From NCBI GenBank assembly GCA_019429125.1, contig JAHYJO010000001.1:90065-154064 (forward strand): DNA of 64,000 bases, written 5' to 3'. The position numbers and the translations under genes were made by a program. This document shows positions 1-8,245 of this stretch, in pieces (position 1 is the stretch's first letter; each line of letters begins with the position of its first letter). Origin of the DNA: Nanobdellati archaeon (GTDB lineage: Archaea > EX4484-52 > GLR71). The notes below the pieces were generated by a model. It worked only from the letters and a program-made list of their open reading frames with translations. It did no database searches and was not told the DNA's origin.

Positions 1-412
1 AGATAAGAGGTCTTTCTGTTGATGTATCAGAAATTAGAAGTTCATCTGGGATGTAATTAATTGGTGTGGTTGTCTTATTAATCAATGTTTTTTCTGAGTC
101 ATTATCAACTTGTGTGTATTCTGGTTGTGAAGATTTAAGTTGTGTATCTATTGTATATAATGCGTTTATTTGTCCTTTAATAAGATTATCTAAATTTTTC
201 AGTTTTTTTGAGTTTGTATCATTATTTGGTTCATTTAAAAGTTCTAGAGATGTTTTGATGGTTTCTCTAAGGTATGAGGGACTTAAACTTTTTGGGTTAG
301 TCATATCATATGTGTTATCAAGATAATTTGTTAGTGGTGTACCTAAATTATTTAATTCTTCAAGTACTCCATTTAAAAGTTCAATTTTTGTCGTATTATT
401 TTTTAATCCCAT
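1..412 (-). CDS. Hypothetical protein, C-terminus beyond window edge
   Basis: This open frame is missing from the ORF track because it runs off the left edge. Read on the minus strand it starts at ATG 412 and stays open for 137 codons to base 1. The product begins MGLKNNTTKIELLNGVLEELN and is polar and Asn/Thr/Leu-rich, with no signal peptide or membrane segment visible. A purine-rich GGTTGA lies a few bases before the ATG, and a TATA-like TTTATAAA lies further upstream, which supports this start. I recognise no family. The ORF-track entry 66..326 on the other strand is a hydrophobic shadow of it. Confidence 0.6.
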   Translation of the reverse strand, partial: MGLKNNTTKIELLNGVLEELNNLGTPLTNYLDNTYDMTNPKSLSPSYLRETIKTSLELLNEPNNDTNSKKLKNLDNLIKGQINALYTIDTQLKSSQPEYTQVDNDSEKTLINKTTTPINYIPDELLISDTSTERPLI

Positions 413-724
413 AATTTTCAACCTATGATGATTATATTCTATTTTAATTATTGATGTTTATTTTTATAAACTTTTCTATTACTTTTAGGGGATAACATCT
501 ACAATTTATTTGGGTATGGGTTTGTCTGCTATGTAAATTCCCTTTGTATTAATCCACCCCTGATACAAATTGGTATCTGCATCAATTATACTGACTAGTA
601 ATATAATTGTTTTTAATCTTTATATATTTCAAATTTCTGCCTGTCTGTACAAAATTTATGTTTAAAATGTAGTTTTTAAGTATTATTGAATATAATATAA
701 TGTAGGTATTAGTTGGAGTTAAAT
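413..724. other. Divergent intergenic region
   Basis: This 312-bp gap separates a leftward partial gene from the rightward radical-SAM gene. It holds AT-rich promoter-like sequence, including a CTTTATATAT element near 620 that could drive the rightward operon. I see no open frame or RNA structure in it. Confidence 0.5.
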
Positions 725-1723
725 ATGAAAAAGGCAATGTTCTTTAAATCAATTGAAGGTTCAAGGGTACAGTGTCAGCTTTGTCCTAATAACTGTATTA
801 TTTCTGAAGGGGGTATTGGTTCGTGTCGTGTGCGAAAAAAGGTTGATGGTATTCTTTATTCTCTTAATTATGGTAAAATTGTATCTTTGGCAGTTGATCC
901 TATCGAGAAGAAACCGCTGTATCATTTCTATCCTGGTTCTGAGTCTCTGTCTATTGCTACTGTCGGCTGTAATTTTCATTGCAAGTTCTGTCAGAATTGG
1001 GAGATTTCGCAGTCTTCTTTTATATTTGGTGAGGATATGACTCCTCAGGATGTTGTTAATCTTGCTTTGTTGAAAGGGGTGAAATCAATATCTTATACTT
1101 ATACTGAACCAACTATATTTTTTGAGTTTGCATATGATACTGCAAAGCTTGCACATAGTTGTGGCATTCAGAATGTATTTGTTACAAACGGGTTCATTAA
1201 TTCTCTTCCTTTTAAGAAGATTGTACCGTATCTTGATGCTGTAAATATTGATTTGAAATCGTTTAATGATATATTTTATCAGAAACTTTGTAGTGTTAGG
1301 GGGGTCAGTCCAGTATTAGATACTATACAGTTGGCTTATGGGTTAGGGATTCATATTGAACTTACAAATCTTCTCATTCCTGGATGGAATACTTCATCTG
1401 TTCAGATAAAAGCGTTGTGTGAGTGGGTTTATGCGTTGGATAAGCGCATACCTCTTCATTTCTCAAGGTATTTTCCTGCATATAAGATGACTGTTGAATC
1501 TACACCTGTTGCGGTTCTTGAGAGCGCATATGGTATTGCAAAAAAGGTAGGGCTTGAATATGTGTATGTTGGTAATGTTGTTAATGGTGTGCAAGAGACA
1601 TATTGTCCTTCTTGCGGTGAGCTTTTGGTGGATAGAGGGAGAAGGGTTGAACCATTGCAAAAACTAATTAAGGGTGCATGTCCTAAATGTAAATATAAAG
1701 TTTATGGAGTGGGGTTATTATGA
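725..1723 (+). CDS. amrS: AmmeMemoRadiSam-system radical SAM enzyme
   Basis: This is a radical S-adenosylmethionine enzyme of the AmmeMemoRadiSam group, often annotated as pyruvate formate-lyase-activating-like. The cluster motif CNFHCKFC (CxxxCxxC, about residues 82-89) should bind the 4Fe-4S cluster that cleaves SAM. Extra cysteine pairs occur near the N-terminus (CQLCPNNC) and at the C-terminus (CPSCGE, CPKCKY, a zinc-ribbon-like tail). The track start is TTG at 713. I prefer ATG 725 because GGAG at 715-718 sits six bases before it. The AMMECR1 partner lies 17 kb away at 18182, and no Memo gene is in the window. The substrate of this system is unknown. The stop codon overlaps the next start (ATGA), so the two genes are probably cotranscribed. 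Confidence 0.88.
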   Translation: MKKAMFFKSIEGSRVQCQLCPNNCIISEGGIGSCRVRKKVDGILYSLNYGKIVSLAVDPIEKKPLYHFYPGSESLSIATVGCNFHCKFCQNWEISQSSFIFGEDMTPQDVVNLALLKGVKSISYTYTEPTIFFEFAYDTAKLAHSCGIQNVFVTNGFINSLPFKKIVPYLDAVNIDLKSFNDIFYQKLCSVRGVSPVLDTIQLAYGLGIHIELTNLLIPGWNTSSVQIKALCEWVYALDKRIPLHFSRYFPAYKMTVESTPVAVLESAYGIAKKVGLEYVYVGNVVNGVQETYCPSCGELLVDRGRRVEPLQKLIKGACPKCKYKVYGVGLL

Positions 1724-2664
1724 AAATGATTAAAAATGTAAATATCTTATTTTGGAGTGTATTTATTTCTATGTTTATTTTTTATCCGTCATTTTCATTT
1801 GCTCATGAATCTGATGTTTTTGAGTCATATTCTATTTTTGTGGATGTAGGTCCTAATTTAATAAAATATAGTTATGACTTTGTATTGGTTTTGGAGGGGG
1901 GTAAACATGTCTATGATTTTGTTTTTGCGCCAGATTCAAAAGATGTGCGTGTGTTGTTAAATAATGTGCCTGTTGATTGTAGTAGTTCTTTTGAGGTAGG
2001 TAAGACTATTGTCTTATGTGATATGTCTAATGCGCTTTCTGGAAAAAATTATGTGTCTGCAGAATATATAAGTTCTTATTCATTGTTTGATTTTGAAAAT
2101 ATGAAGATGTTTAAGGATTCTTTTGATATTGGTGGTAATGCTATTTATTTTAAGTTATCAGTAAAACTTCCGTTAGGGTATATCCTTCCTGCTCGGTCGG
2201 ATTATTTTGTGACTCCAACACCTGACATTATTTATTCTGATGGACGGCGACATATAATTTCATGGGATTATAATAATGTCTCATCATTTGATGTTTCAGT
2301 TATTTTTGAACCATCATCTGGTATTGATAGTGGTGTGTCTTATGTATCTTTATTGTTTTATTTATTGTTTGGATTTTTAGTTGTGCGTTATTTCATATAT
2401 TATCGTGTCAATCGAAAAAAAACTGAAATTAAGGAAATTGTATATTCGCATCTTCTTGAAAGTGAGAGTGCAGTTGTGGATGCGCTTCAAGCTAATATGG
2501 GTGTTCTTAAACAGAAAGAGTTGCAGGATATAACTAGCTTTTCAAAGGCAAAATTGAGTAGGGTTATTACTAATCTTGAATCTCGTGGTATTGTTAAAAA
2601 GAAACCTTTCGGTAACAGTAACAAGATATTTTTGATTGTTGCTGATAAAGTCAAAAAGCAATAA
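1720..2664 (+). CDS. Membrane-anchored winged-helix regulator (paralogue 1)
   Basis: The protein has an N-terminal signal peptide or anchor (LFWSVFISMFIFYPSFSFA), an extracytoplasmic domain of about 185 residues, one membrane helix near residues 207-227 (YVSLLFYLLFGFLVVRYFIYY), and a cytoplasmic C-terminal winged helix-turn-helix (LQDITSFSKAKLSRVITNLE). This layout suggests a one-component sensor that binds DNA from the membrane, but no ligand can be inferred. The ATG overlaps the stop of the radical-SAM gene by four bases, so translation may be coupled. The gene at 4934 has the same architecture and a near-identical recognition helix (FSKAKMSRMMLDLE), so the two are paralogues. Which promoters they control is unknown. 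Confidence 0.75.
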   Translation: MKMIKNVNILFWSVFISMFIFYPSFSFAHESDVFESYSIFVDVGPNLIKYSYDFVLVLEGGKHVYDFVFAPDSKDVRVLLNNVPVDCSSSFEVGKTIVLCDMSNALSGKNYVSAEYISSYSLFDFENMKMFKDSFDIGGNAIYFKLSVKLPLGYILPARSDYFVTPTPDIIYSDGRRHIISWDYNNVSSFDVSVIFEPSSGIDSGVSYVSLLFYLLFGFLVVRYFIYYRVNRKKTEIKEIVYSHLLESESAVVDALQANMGVLKQKELQDITSFSKAKLSRVITNLESRGIVKKKPFGNSNKIFLIVADKVKKQ

Positions 2665-2800
2665 AGTATGCAATAGGGGTTATTGTTTCATCTTGTTCCA
2701 CATTGTTTCAAGGAATGTTTATATAGGAGTATTATTGATTAGTTCTATGGATTGCTATTAGGTTGGCAATATTTTGTATATTTAAAAATGGTGAAATGAT

Positions 2801-4114
2801 ATGAAACGACAAAATTTAATGAAATTGTTTGCGCTTCTTGTCGCAGCTATGTATATGGTAGTTCCTGCAGCTTTTGCAGAGGATGCAGTAACTATGTTAA
2901 CTAATACTGCTATAAATACTGCTGTTGGTGATGATGTCGCTGATCTTAATGACATTGCTGTACAAAGTGACGAAGAGGATTCAGCAGAGGCTGGTGTAAC
3001 TCCTGATTCTCCGTTATACAGGTTGGATGTTGCGATGGATAATATTGGTCTTATGTTTACATTCAATAAGGCAAAGAAAGCTGAGAAGAAGCTTGAGATT
3101 GCTAAGGAAAGGCTTAAGGAAGCAAAGATGATGGCTATTGCTAATAATTTGGATGCTATGGAAAAAGCAAAAAATCGTCATGATGCGATGCTTCTTTCGG
3201 CTGAAGAAGATATTGAAGCAATTAATGGTAATGAGACTAAAGCATTGATGAGCAATATTAGAATTAAGTCTATGTTAAAATTACATAATCAGGAAGTTGC
3301 TGATGTTGAACAGGAACTTACATTGAGAGTTCGTGGAAATCTTAAGGATAAACAGCAAGAAAAACTTGATTCATTTATTGAAAGTATGAAAGGCAGTTCT
3401 AAGTCTATTGAAGTAAAAGTTCAGAATAAGGAAGAAAAGATGAAAGCAGTGGTTAAGAGGACACGTAATCTGTCTGATGATGATGTTGATGCTGAATTTG
3501 AGAAGATTAATCGTGAAACCTTACGGGAACATATGAGTGTTAAGGCTCTTGATGTTATAGGTCAGGCTGAAGATGCAATTGGTCGTGCAGAAGATTTGAT
3601 TGAAAAAAAATCTGAAGCAGGTAAGGATGTGACTTATTCAATTGAGCAACTTGACGAAGCTAAAATTATTCTTTTAAAAGCAAAAGAATCTCTTGATAAT
3701 GATGATGTTGAGGATTCTATTGAACAGGCTTTTAAGGCTAAAAGGATGGCTGTATATGCTGCAAGCGGGTTTTCTGTTGAGAAACTTATGAATACGCCTA
3801 TGAAAGATAATGTGGAATTTAATGAAATGAAAGAACAGATTCGTGAAAATATGGAAGAACGAGTACAAGTTCGTGAAAATATTCGTGAGCCGAAAGAAGA
3901 AATGATGCGGAATCGTGAAAATATTCGTGAGCCAATGAAAGATAATAAGGGTGACAAAGATGTTGATTCTGATGATGACTTTGATGATGACTCTGATGAT
4001 GAGAATAGTAATAATTCATCTAATATATCTTTGAATGCATCTGTGTCAGGTACAGATAATAGTATGTCTGGTTCTGTGTCTGGTAATATCGGCAGTAAAA
4101 ATTCCGGCCAATAA
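2801..4114 (+). CDS. Secreted DUF5667-domain protein
   Basis: A 26-residue signal peptide ending in AFA precedes a region matching the DUF5667 pattern: TPDSPLYRLDVAMDNI, then LMFTFNKAKKAEKKLEIAKERL. DUF5667 proteins are exported, largely helical archaeal proteins of unknown function. The middle of the protein is charged and probably coiled coil. The tail has a duplicated stretch (NREN/IREP, encoded by a 21-bp direct repeat at 3871-3891 and 3913-3933), a poly-Asp run, then a Ser/Asn/Gly-rich end (NNSSNISLNASVSG), typical of a flexible, possibly glycosylated surface tail. GGTGA lies shortly before ATG 2801, and a TATA-like TTTATATAGG sits near 2715. A second DUF5667 protein is at 53077. It lies between the two paralogous membrane regulators. 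Confidence 0.75.
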   Translation: MKRQNLMKLFALLVAAMYMVVPAAFAEDAVTMLTNTAINTAVGDDVADLNDIAVQSDEEDSAEAGVTPDSPLYRLDVAMDNIGLMFTFNKAKKAEKKLEIAKERLKEAKMMAIANNLDAMEKAKNRHDAMLLSAEEDIEAINGNETKALMSNIRIKSMLKLHNQEVADVEQELTLRVRGNLKDKQQEKLDSFIESMKGSSKSIEVKVQNKEEKMKAVVKRTRNLSDDDVDAEFEKINRETLREHMSVKALDVIGQAEDAIGRAEDLIEKKSEAGKDVTYSIEQLDEAKIILLKAKESLDNDDVEDSIEQAFKAKRMAVYAASGFSVEKLMNTPMKDNVEFNEMKEQIRENMEERVQVRENIREPKEEMMRNRENIREPMKDNKGDKDVDSDDDFDDDSDDENSNNSSNISLNASVSGTDNSMSGSVSGNIGSKNSGQ

Positions 4115-4164
4115 TAAATTTTAATTTAAAGGGGTTTTTATAACTCTCCTTTTTTTCTTTTTTC

Positions 4165-4332
4165 GGCACTGTTCAAAAAGTGAGTTATTTTTAATATTTT
4201 TAAAATATTGTTTGTTTATAAACTCCGGCAGAAATCCATTTAATATACACATTTTACGTAGAATTACAAAATAAATGAAGGTATTTAATTAACTACATTT
4301 TGTTTGAAATCACTCAAAAAATGAACTGTGCC
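4165..4332 (+). mobile_element. 168-bp MITE, copy 1
   Basis: This non-coding element has imperfect terminal inverted repeats of about 26 bp: left end GGCACTGTTCAAAAAGTGAG, right end (reverse complement) GGCACAGTTCATTTTTTGAG. It is flanked by a perfect 8-bp direct repeat, CTTTTTTC at 4157-4164 and again at 4333-4340, which is the signature of a target-site duplication. The same sequence recurs at 19921-20088 and, inverted, at 42957-43125. The GGCACTGTT end and 8-bp duplication resemble IS6-family elements, so a transposase acting in trans is plausible, but none is in the window. Confidence 0.9.
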
Positions 4333-4483
4333 CTTTTTTCAAAAGATATATAAACTTGTATTGCTATTATTATGTGTGGAACGGTTTTATTTAAACGTTT
4401 CATCGGTTATTTTATTGTTCAATAAGGTCATTTTGACTTTTTTTTCGATTTATGTTTTTAATTGATAATTATAGGTGATTTAA

Positions 4484-4924
4484 ATTAGTGAATTAAATGT
4501 AGACAAGCTTGTAAGTGAAGGTTGGATTAATGCGTGGCTTGTGTTTGATACTCAGGCTGTTGATAAAACTGTTCTAAAAGGACTTTTATCTGGTCTTTTG
4601 AATAAGATGAAACTTATTAAAGATGTAAAATTTATTAGTGATTCTCTAACTGAGCCTGAACCAATTGAACCTTCCGAACAGTTTACTAAAAAAGGTATAA
4701 CTAAAGTCTTCAGTCAGGTGCTTGAGGTTGAGATTCTTGCAAAAGATTTTGAGACTTTATTGTATTTTGTCATAACATTCGGACCTACAACACTTGATGT
4801 TCTTGCTCCGAAATCTATAAAGTTTGATATGCGCCAGATGCAGAATACGCTTATACTTGTTTCTGAACTGATGCATAGTTATGCGGCGGCCGGTGCTGGT
4901 GGCATGGTACTTACAAAAGTATGA
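4484..4924 (+). CDS. Conserved-looking hypothetical protein with probable AUU start
   Basis: The track starts this protein at GTG 4541, but the frame is open back to a TAA at 4481-4483. The added residues (SELNVDKLVSEGWINAWLVF) look like real protein. No ATG, GTG or TTG occurs in that extension before GTG 4541. A ribosome binding site GGTGA at 4474-4478 lies five bases before an ATT codon at 4484, the same spacing used by neighbouring genes, so I propose an AUU start. The product would be about 146 residues, soluble, alpha/beta in character, with a Gly/Ala-rich end. I do not recognise a named family. It is followed after nine bases by the second membrane regulator, which suggests an operon. 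Confidence 0.65.
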   Translation: MSELNVDKLVSEGWINAWLVFDTQAVDKTVLKGLLSGLLNKMKLIKDVKFISDSLTEPEPIEPSEQFTKKGITKVFSQVLEVEILAKDFETLLYFVITFGPTTLDVLAPKSIKFDMRQMQNTLILVSELMHSYAAAGAGGMVLTKV

Positions 4925-4933
4925 TTGGTTTAG

Positions 4934-5857
4934 ATGTTTAAAAATAAATATTATGGGATATGTGTATCTTTTCTTTTACTCTTATTAATATCTGTTCCTG
5001 TGTCTGCTTCGCAGATAAGAAATCATGATATTGTTATTGCAATTGATGATTTTGGGGTTGCTAAGACCTCTGTTATTGTGGATTATGAATCTTTGACTAC
5101 TGACGAGATTTATTATTTTGTGTTTGCACAGATTGATTCTTTTGGTGCACGGGATGATTATGGGATGCTGTTGTGTAATACTAATAGGTATTCATATGGG
5201 ACTCAGATAACGTGTAAGCCAAACATTGTTGAAACTGTAAATTATACTGTATATCTTGATTTTAATATGGTCGGGTTGCAGTCTGTTTCTGCTGATGGTT
5301 TCTTTTTCTCTTATGATTATGGTATGAAAATTCCAACAAATAATTTTAGCATATCATTTGTGCTTCCTACTGGTACTGCTATGGTCAAGCAGAATTCAGG
5401 TATTGCTCCATATTTTCCTGAAGGCGCAGTTATTGGTAGCACTGATGATGGCAGGCATATTACTGTTACTTGGAGTGTGGATGAACCTGAATTAGGTAGT
5501 GATTATTCTTATAAGGTTTTTTATGAGAAAGTTGTGGAGATTTATGCAAATCGTTGGTTTTATCCTGTTGTTGCATTTTTGAGTATTTTGCTTGTATTAT
5601 TGTCGTTTATGTTGTTTAAGTTTAAGAAAGCAAGAAAGATAAAGACTGTTCTTTCTGTTTTGCATGATAGTGAGCGTAAGGTCATTGAGATTCTTATGGC
5701 AAATGAAGGTAAGTGCGACCAAAGGCAACTTGTTAAAGAAACTGGGTTTTCAAAGGCAAAGATGAGTAGGATGATGCTTGACCTTGAGGAGCGGGGTCTG
5801 ATTACTAAGACTCGCCGTGGCAGGACTAATATTATTGAGCTTGTTGAGAAAAAGTAA
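4934..5857 (+). CDS. Membrane-anchored winged-helix regulator (paralogue 2)
   Basis: A signal peptide (residues 1-25, ending SVSA) leads into an extracytoplasmic domain, one membrane helix (WFYPVVAFLSILLVLLSFML, about residues 207-226), a short basic linker, and a C-terminal winged helix-turn-helix (QRQLVKETGFSKAKMSRMML). The domain order and the recognition-helix motif FSKAK(L/M)SR match the protein at 1720. The likely role is a membrane-bound transcription regulator that senses something outside the membrane; this is inferred from architecture. The start is ATG 4934, nine bases after the preceding stop. The sequence that follows (5858-5977) is AT-rich and contains only a decayed reading frame. 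Confidence 0.75.
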   Translation: MFKNKYYGICVSFLLLLLISVPVSASQIRNHDIVIAIDDFGVAKTSVIVDYESLTTDEIYYFVFAQIDSFGARDDYGMLLCNTNRYSYGTQITCKPNIVETVNYTVYLDFNMVGLQSVSADGFFFSYDYGMKIPTNNFSISFVLPTGTAMVKQNSGIAPYFPEGAVIGSTDDGRHITVTWSVDEPELGSDYSYKVFYEKVVEIYANRWFYPVVAFLSILLVLLSFMLFKFKKARKIKTVLSVLHDSERKVIEILMANEGKCDQRQLVKETGFSKAKMSRMMLDLEERGLITKTRRGRTNIIELVEKK

Positions 5858-5977
5858 AGATTGAGTTTTTAAGTTTAGAGTTTTTGGTGGTATTTTTATT
5901 TATAATGTCACCTTTTGTCACCTTGATTATATAATAGCGTCCTCTTCCTGTTATGGGATCCAGTTGAGTAATTAGAT

Positions 5978-6190
5978 TCATTTTAGTTTTTGGACAAATG
6001 CATGTTCTGTCTTTTGTGGATTGTTTAGGCCTATTGGGTTCTTATTGTCATCAACACCTATGATTATCTTTCCCCCTCTGGAATTATAGAATGAGGTTAC
6101 TAATTGTGCTACTTTTTTTGGGTTTGATAATATCTCTTTGAACTCTATGTCACTGTTTTCTTCTTGATTTAATAGTTGTTTAAAGTCCAT
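5978..6190 (-). pseudogene. N-terminal fragment of an AlbA_2/Schlafen-like regulator
   Basis: The 70-residue product matches the start of the AlbA_2 (divergent AAA_4, Schlafen-like) domain: DIEFKEILSN, then VTSFYNSRGGKIIIGVDD. Full proteins of this family run to about 400-480 residues with a C-terminal winged helix. Here the frame stops after residue 70. A different frame just beyond it (NLITQLDPITGRGRYYIIKV) still looks protein-like, so this is a truncated and frameshifted remnant. A TATA-like element inside the repeat at 6207-6255 lies about 27 bp before the ATG, which fits leaderless transcription. A C-terminal fragment of the same family survives at 11301-11645. Confidence 0.65.
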
Positions 6191-6206
6191 GTGTCTATAT
6201 TGTTTC

Positions 6207-6255
6207 TTGTGCTTGCATATAATTGGGTTACAACTGGGGTGGTGATTTTAGGGAG
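6207..6255 (-). repeat. Degenerate copy of the promoter/operator repeat
   Basis: This stretch (CTTGCATATAATTGGGTTAC, then GGGGTGGTGATTTTAGGGAG) is a diverged copy of the 58-bp repeat at 11652 and 12904. On the minus strand its ATTATATGC element lies about 27 bp upstream of the ATG at 6190, so it probably is, or was, a promoter. Confidence 0.55.
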
Positions 6256-6288
6256 TTAGAAAAATATTAGAAAAAGAAAAAAGAGGTT

Positions 6289-6702
6289 TTATTTCTTTTT
6301 TACTGCCTTAGTGACTTTAGGAAGTGCTATGACGGGGGGTATTCCTGCCATTTCTGAAAGCATTAGTGCCTTTAGTCCTGCAGTCTTGAAAAGATGGTTT
6401 ATGATTTCTATGTGTTCTGTCTCTGGCAGTTTTTTGTTCTTTGTCCATTCGTCCATTATTTTTTTGTTGTCTTCGCCTGTGTATATGATTGTACCTTCTA
6501 TGTCAAGTTTTGCAACTTCTGGTTCAAATGTACTTTTGAAACTGAACTTTATGTTTAATATGTCGCTTTTTGTGCCAAATGCGTTGATGTTTCCTTCTTT
6601 TACATCTTCAATCTTTGGTACTGTGTTGATTGAAAGCTTCTGGTTTGTGTTTCCAGTTTTGTTAACATTTAATTTATTGTAGTTTATGCTGATTACACCC
6701 AT
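6289..6702 (-). CDS. Conserved hypothetical protein, possibly SecB-like fold
   Basis: This 137-residue soluble protein starts at ATG 6702, with GGTGA a few bases upstream. It has alternating hydrophobic strands (ILNIKFSFKSTFEPEVAKLDIEGTIIYTGE), then a helical C-terminal part ending GIPPVIALPKV. The order of strands, a long helix and a PP-x-x-LP terminus resembles SecB and archaeal SecB-like proteins, but this is a fold-level guess by eye and not a confident assignment. No signal peptide or membrane segment is present. It is a single gene on the minus strand, divergent from the ATPase that follows. Its T-rich surroundings offer no further clue. Confidence 0.6.
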   Translation of the reverse strand: MGVISINYNKLNVNKTGNTNQKLSINTVPKIEDVKEGNINAFGTKSDILNIKFSFKSTFEPEVAKLDIEGTIIYTGEDNKKIMDEWTKNKKLPETEHIEIINHLFKTAGLKALMLSEMAGIPPVIALPKVTKAVKKK

Positions 6703-6866
6703 GTTATATCACCTATATTTATTTTTGGGATTAAGATTTATAAGGGTTTTGATTATTATTTTGTCTTTTTTGGGTTTGTTGGTATTAGGATAGCAGGTTG
6801 TTTATAAATAGACTAGGATTGGAATCCCGAAAGCTTTATAATGTGTGTTTGAAAGTTGTAATCTCT

Positions 6867-6896
6867 ATCGGTAGCTTTTGGCTAAAACCTAACGAT
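6867..6896. promoter_or_regulatory. 30-bp imperfect palindrome in ATPase leader
   Basis: ATCGGTAGCTTTTGGC is followed directly by a near-perfect inverted copy, TAAAACCTAACGAT. It lies between a TATA-like CTTTATAAT near 6835 and the ATG at 6938, so it would be in the transcribed leader. It could be a protein-binding operator or a hairpin with a GGCU loop and two mismatches. Confidence 0.5.
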
Positions 6897-6937
6897 GTAT
6901 CAGAAGGTTTATATGGTTTTTGAGTGTATTATTTAGT

Positions 6938-8245
6938 ATGAACTCAATTGAGATACTTGAAATATTGAATGATTGGAACTTTTGGAAAAAGAAGCAATTT
7001 GTGGGTGTTCGGCGGTCAGACGTTTTTGATAAAATAAAAAAACTTATAGAACTTGATGAGATTATCGTGATTAGTGGTGCTCGTCGTACTGGTAAATCAA
7101 CTGTACTTATGCAGATTTGTGAGGATTTGATAGTTAATGGTGTTGATTCTTGTGATATTCTTATAATTAATTTTGAGGATCCTCGTTTTAAAAGTATTAA
7201 TCTTGAATTACTTAATAAAATATATGATGTTTATTTAACTGATGTATCTGTTGGTTCTGGAAAACAGTATGTTGTTCTTGATGAGGTTCAAATTGTTTCG
7301 GGGTGGGAAAAATTTGCTCGTTTTTTGCATGAGAATAAAAAAGTGAAGGTATTTGTTATAGGTTCAAGTTCAAAGCTTTTGAGTTCTGAATATTCAACAG
7401 TTCTTTCTGGGCGTTATGTTGATATTGTTATGTATCCTTTATTTTTTAAGGAGTTTGTTGAATTTAATGGTGTGGATATAAAAAATAATTTGGATCTTGT
7501 GTCTAAACGCCATGCTGTCAAAAAATTATTTTTACAATATATGGAATCTGGGGGTTTTCCGAAAACTGTACTTATTGATGATGCTGATAATCGAAAAGTC
7601 TTGCTTAATTCTTATTTTCAGAGTATATTGATGAAAGATATTGTTATGAGGTATAATATTAACGATGTTTTTAAACTTGAAGAATTGACTAAGTATTATT
7701 TGTCAAATATATCCTCTTTGCATTCTTTTAATAAAATTAAAAATATTATTGGTGGGAGTATTGACACTGTTGAACGGTATTCATCATATCTTCGTAATGC
7801 TTATATGTTATTTTTTGTTCGTAAATTTTCATATACTCTTAAAGATCAAATATTGAATCCTCGAAAGGTATATTGTATTGATATGGGTCTTAGAAATTCA
7901 GTATCTTTTTATTTTTCAAAGGATTATGGGAAGATTATAGAAAATATAGTGTATCTTAAGTTACTTGAAAATAAAGGTTTTGATATTTATTATTGGAAAG
8001 ATTCTAAGCAGCGCGAAGTTGATTTTTTAGTTAAAGAGAAAGATAGGATTTGTCAAGCCATACAGGTGTGTTGGGATGTTAGTAATCCTGTCACTAAAAA
8101 AATAGAGGTTGATGCACTTTTGTCGGCTCTTTCAACATTTGGTCTTAAAGAAGGTCTTGTTCTTACTGAAGATTATGATGAAGTAGTTGTGATTGATGAG
8201 AAAAGAATAACATTTATGTCTGTTTGGAAATGGTTGTTTTTGTGA
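6938..8245 (+). CDS. AAA_14/DUF4143 ATPase
   Basis: The protein has the two-part layout of the AAA_14 plus DUF4143 family. It carries a Walker A motif GARRTGKST near residues 47-55, a Walker B-like VVLDEVQ, a sensor-like VIGSSSK, then a C-terminal DUF4143/PD-(D/E)XK-like region with YYWKDSKQREVDFLV. These ATPases are common and expanded in archaea. Their role is poorly defined, and some are linked to mobile or toxin-like loci. The track starts at TTG 6920; ATG 6938 is the likelier start. It is a single gene with its own promoter and a palindrome in the leader. Full length and intact. No neighbouring gene suggests its partner. Confidence 0.82.
   Translation: MNSIEILEILNDWNFWKKKQFVGVRRSDVFDKIKKLIELDEIIVISGARRTGKSTVLMQICEDLIVNGVDSCDILIINFEDPRFKSINLELLNKIYDVYLTDVSVGSGKQYVVLDEVQIVSGWEKFARFLHENKKVKVFVIGSSSKLLSSEYSTVLSGRYVDIVMYPLFFKEFVEFNGVDIKNNLDLVSKRHAVKKLFLQYMESGGFPKTVLIDDADNRKVLLNSYFQSILMKDIVMRYNINDVFKLEELTKYYLSNISSLHSFNKIKNIIGGSIDTVERYSSYLRNAYMLFFVRKFSYTLKDQILNPRKVYCIDMGLRNSVSFYFSKDYGKIIENIVYLKLLENKGFDIYYWKDSKQREVDFLVKEKDRICQAIQVCWDVSNPVTKKIEVDALLSALSTFGLKEGLVLTEDYDEVVVIDEKRITFMSVWKWLFL

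Noticed and set aside
66-326. 86-residue hydrophobic ORF on the + strand
   Set aside because: Complementary to an open minus-strand frame with a better start signal and more protein-like composition.
5858-5977. Possible small gene reading NLITQLDPITGRGRYYIIK
   Set aside because: No start signal and it continues a frameshifted remnant; treated as part of the decayed AlbA_2 region.
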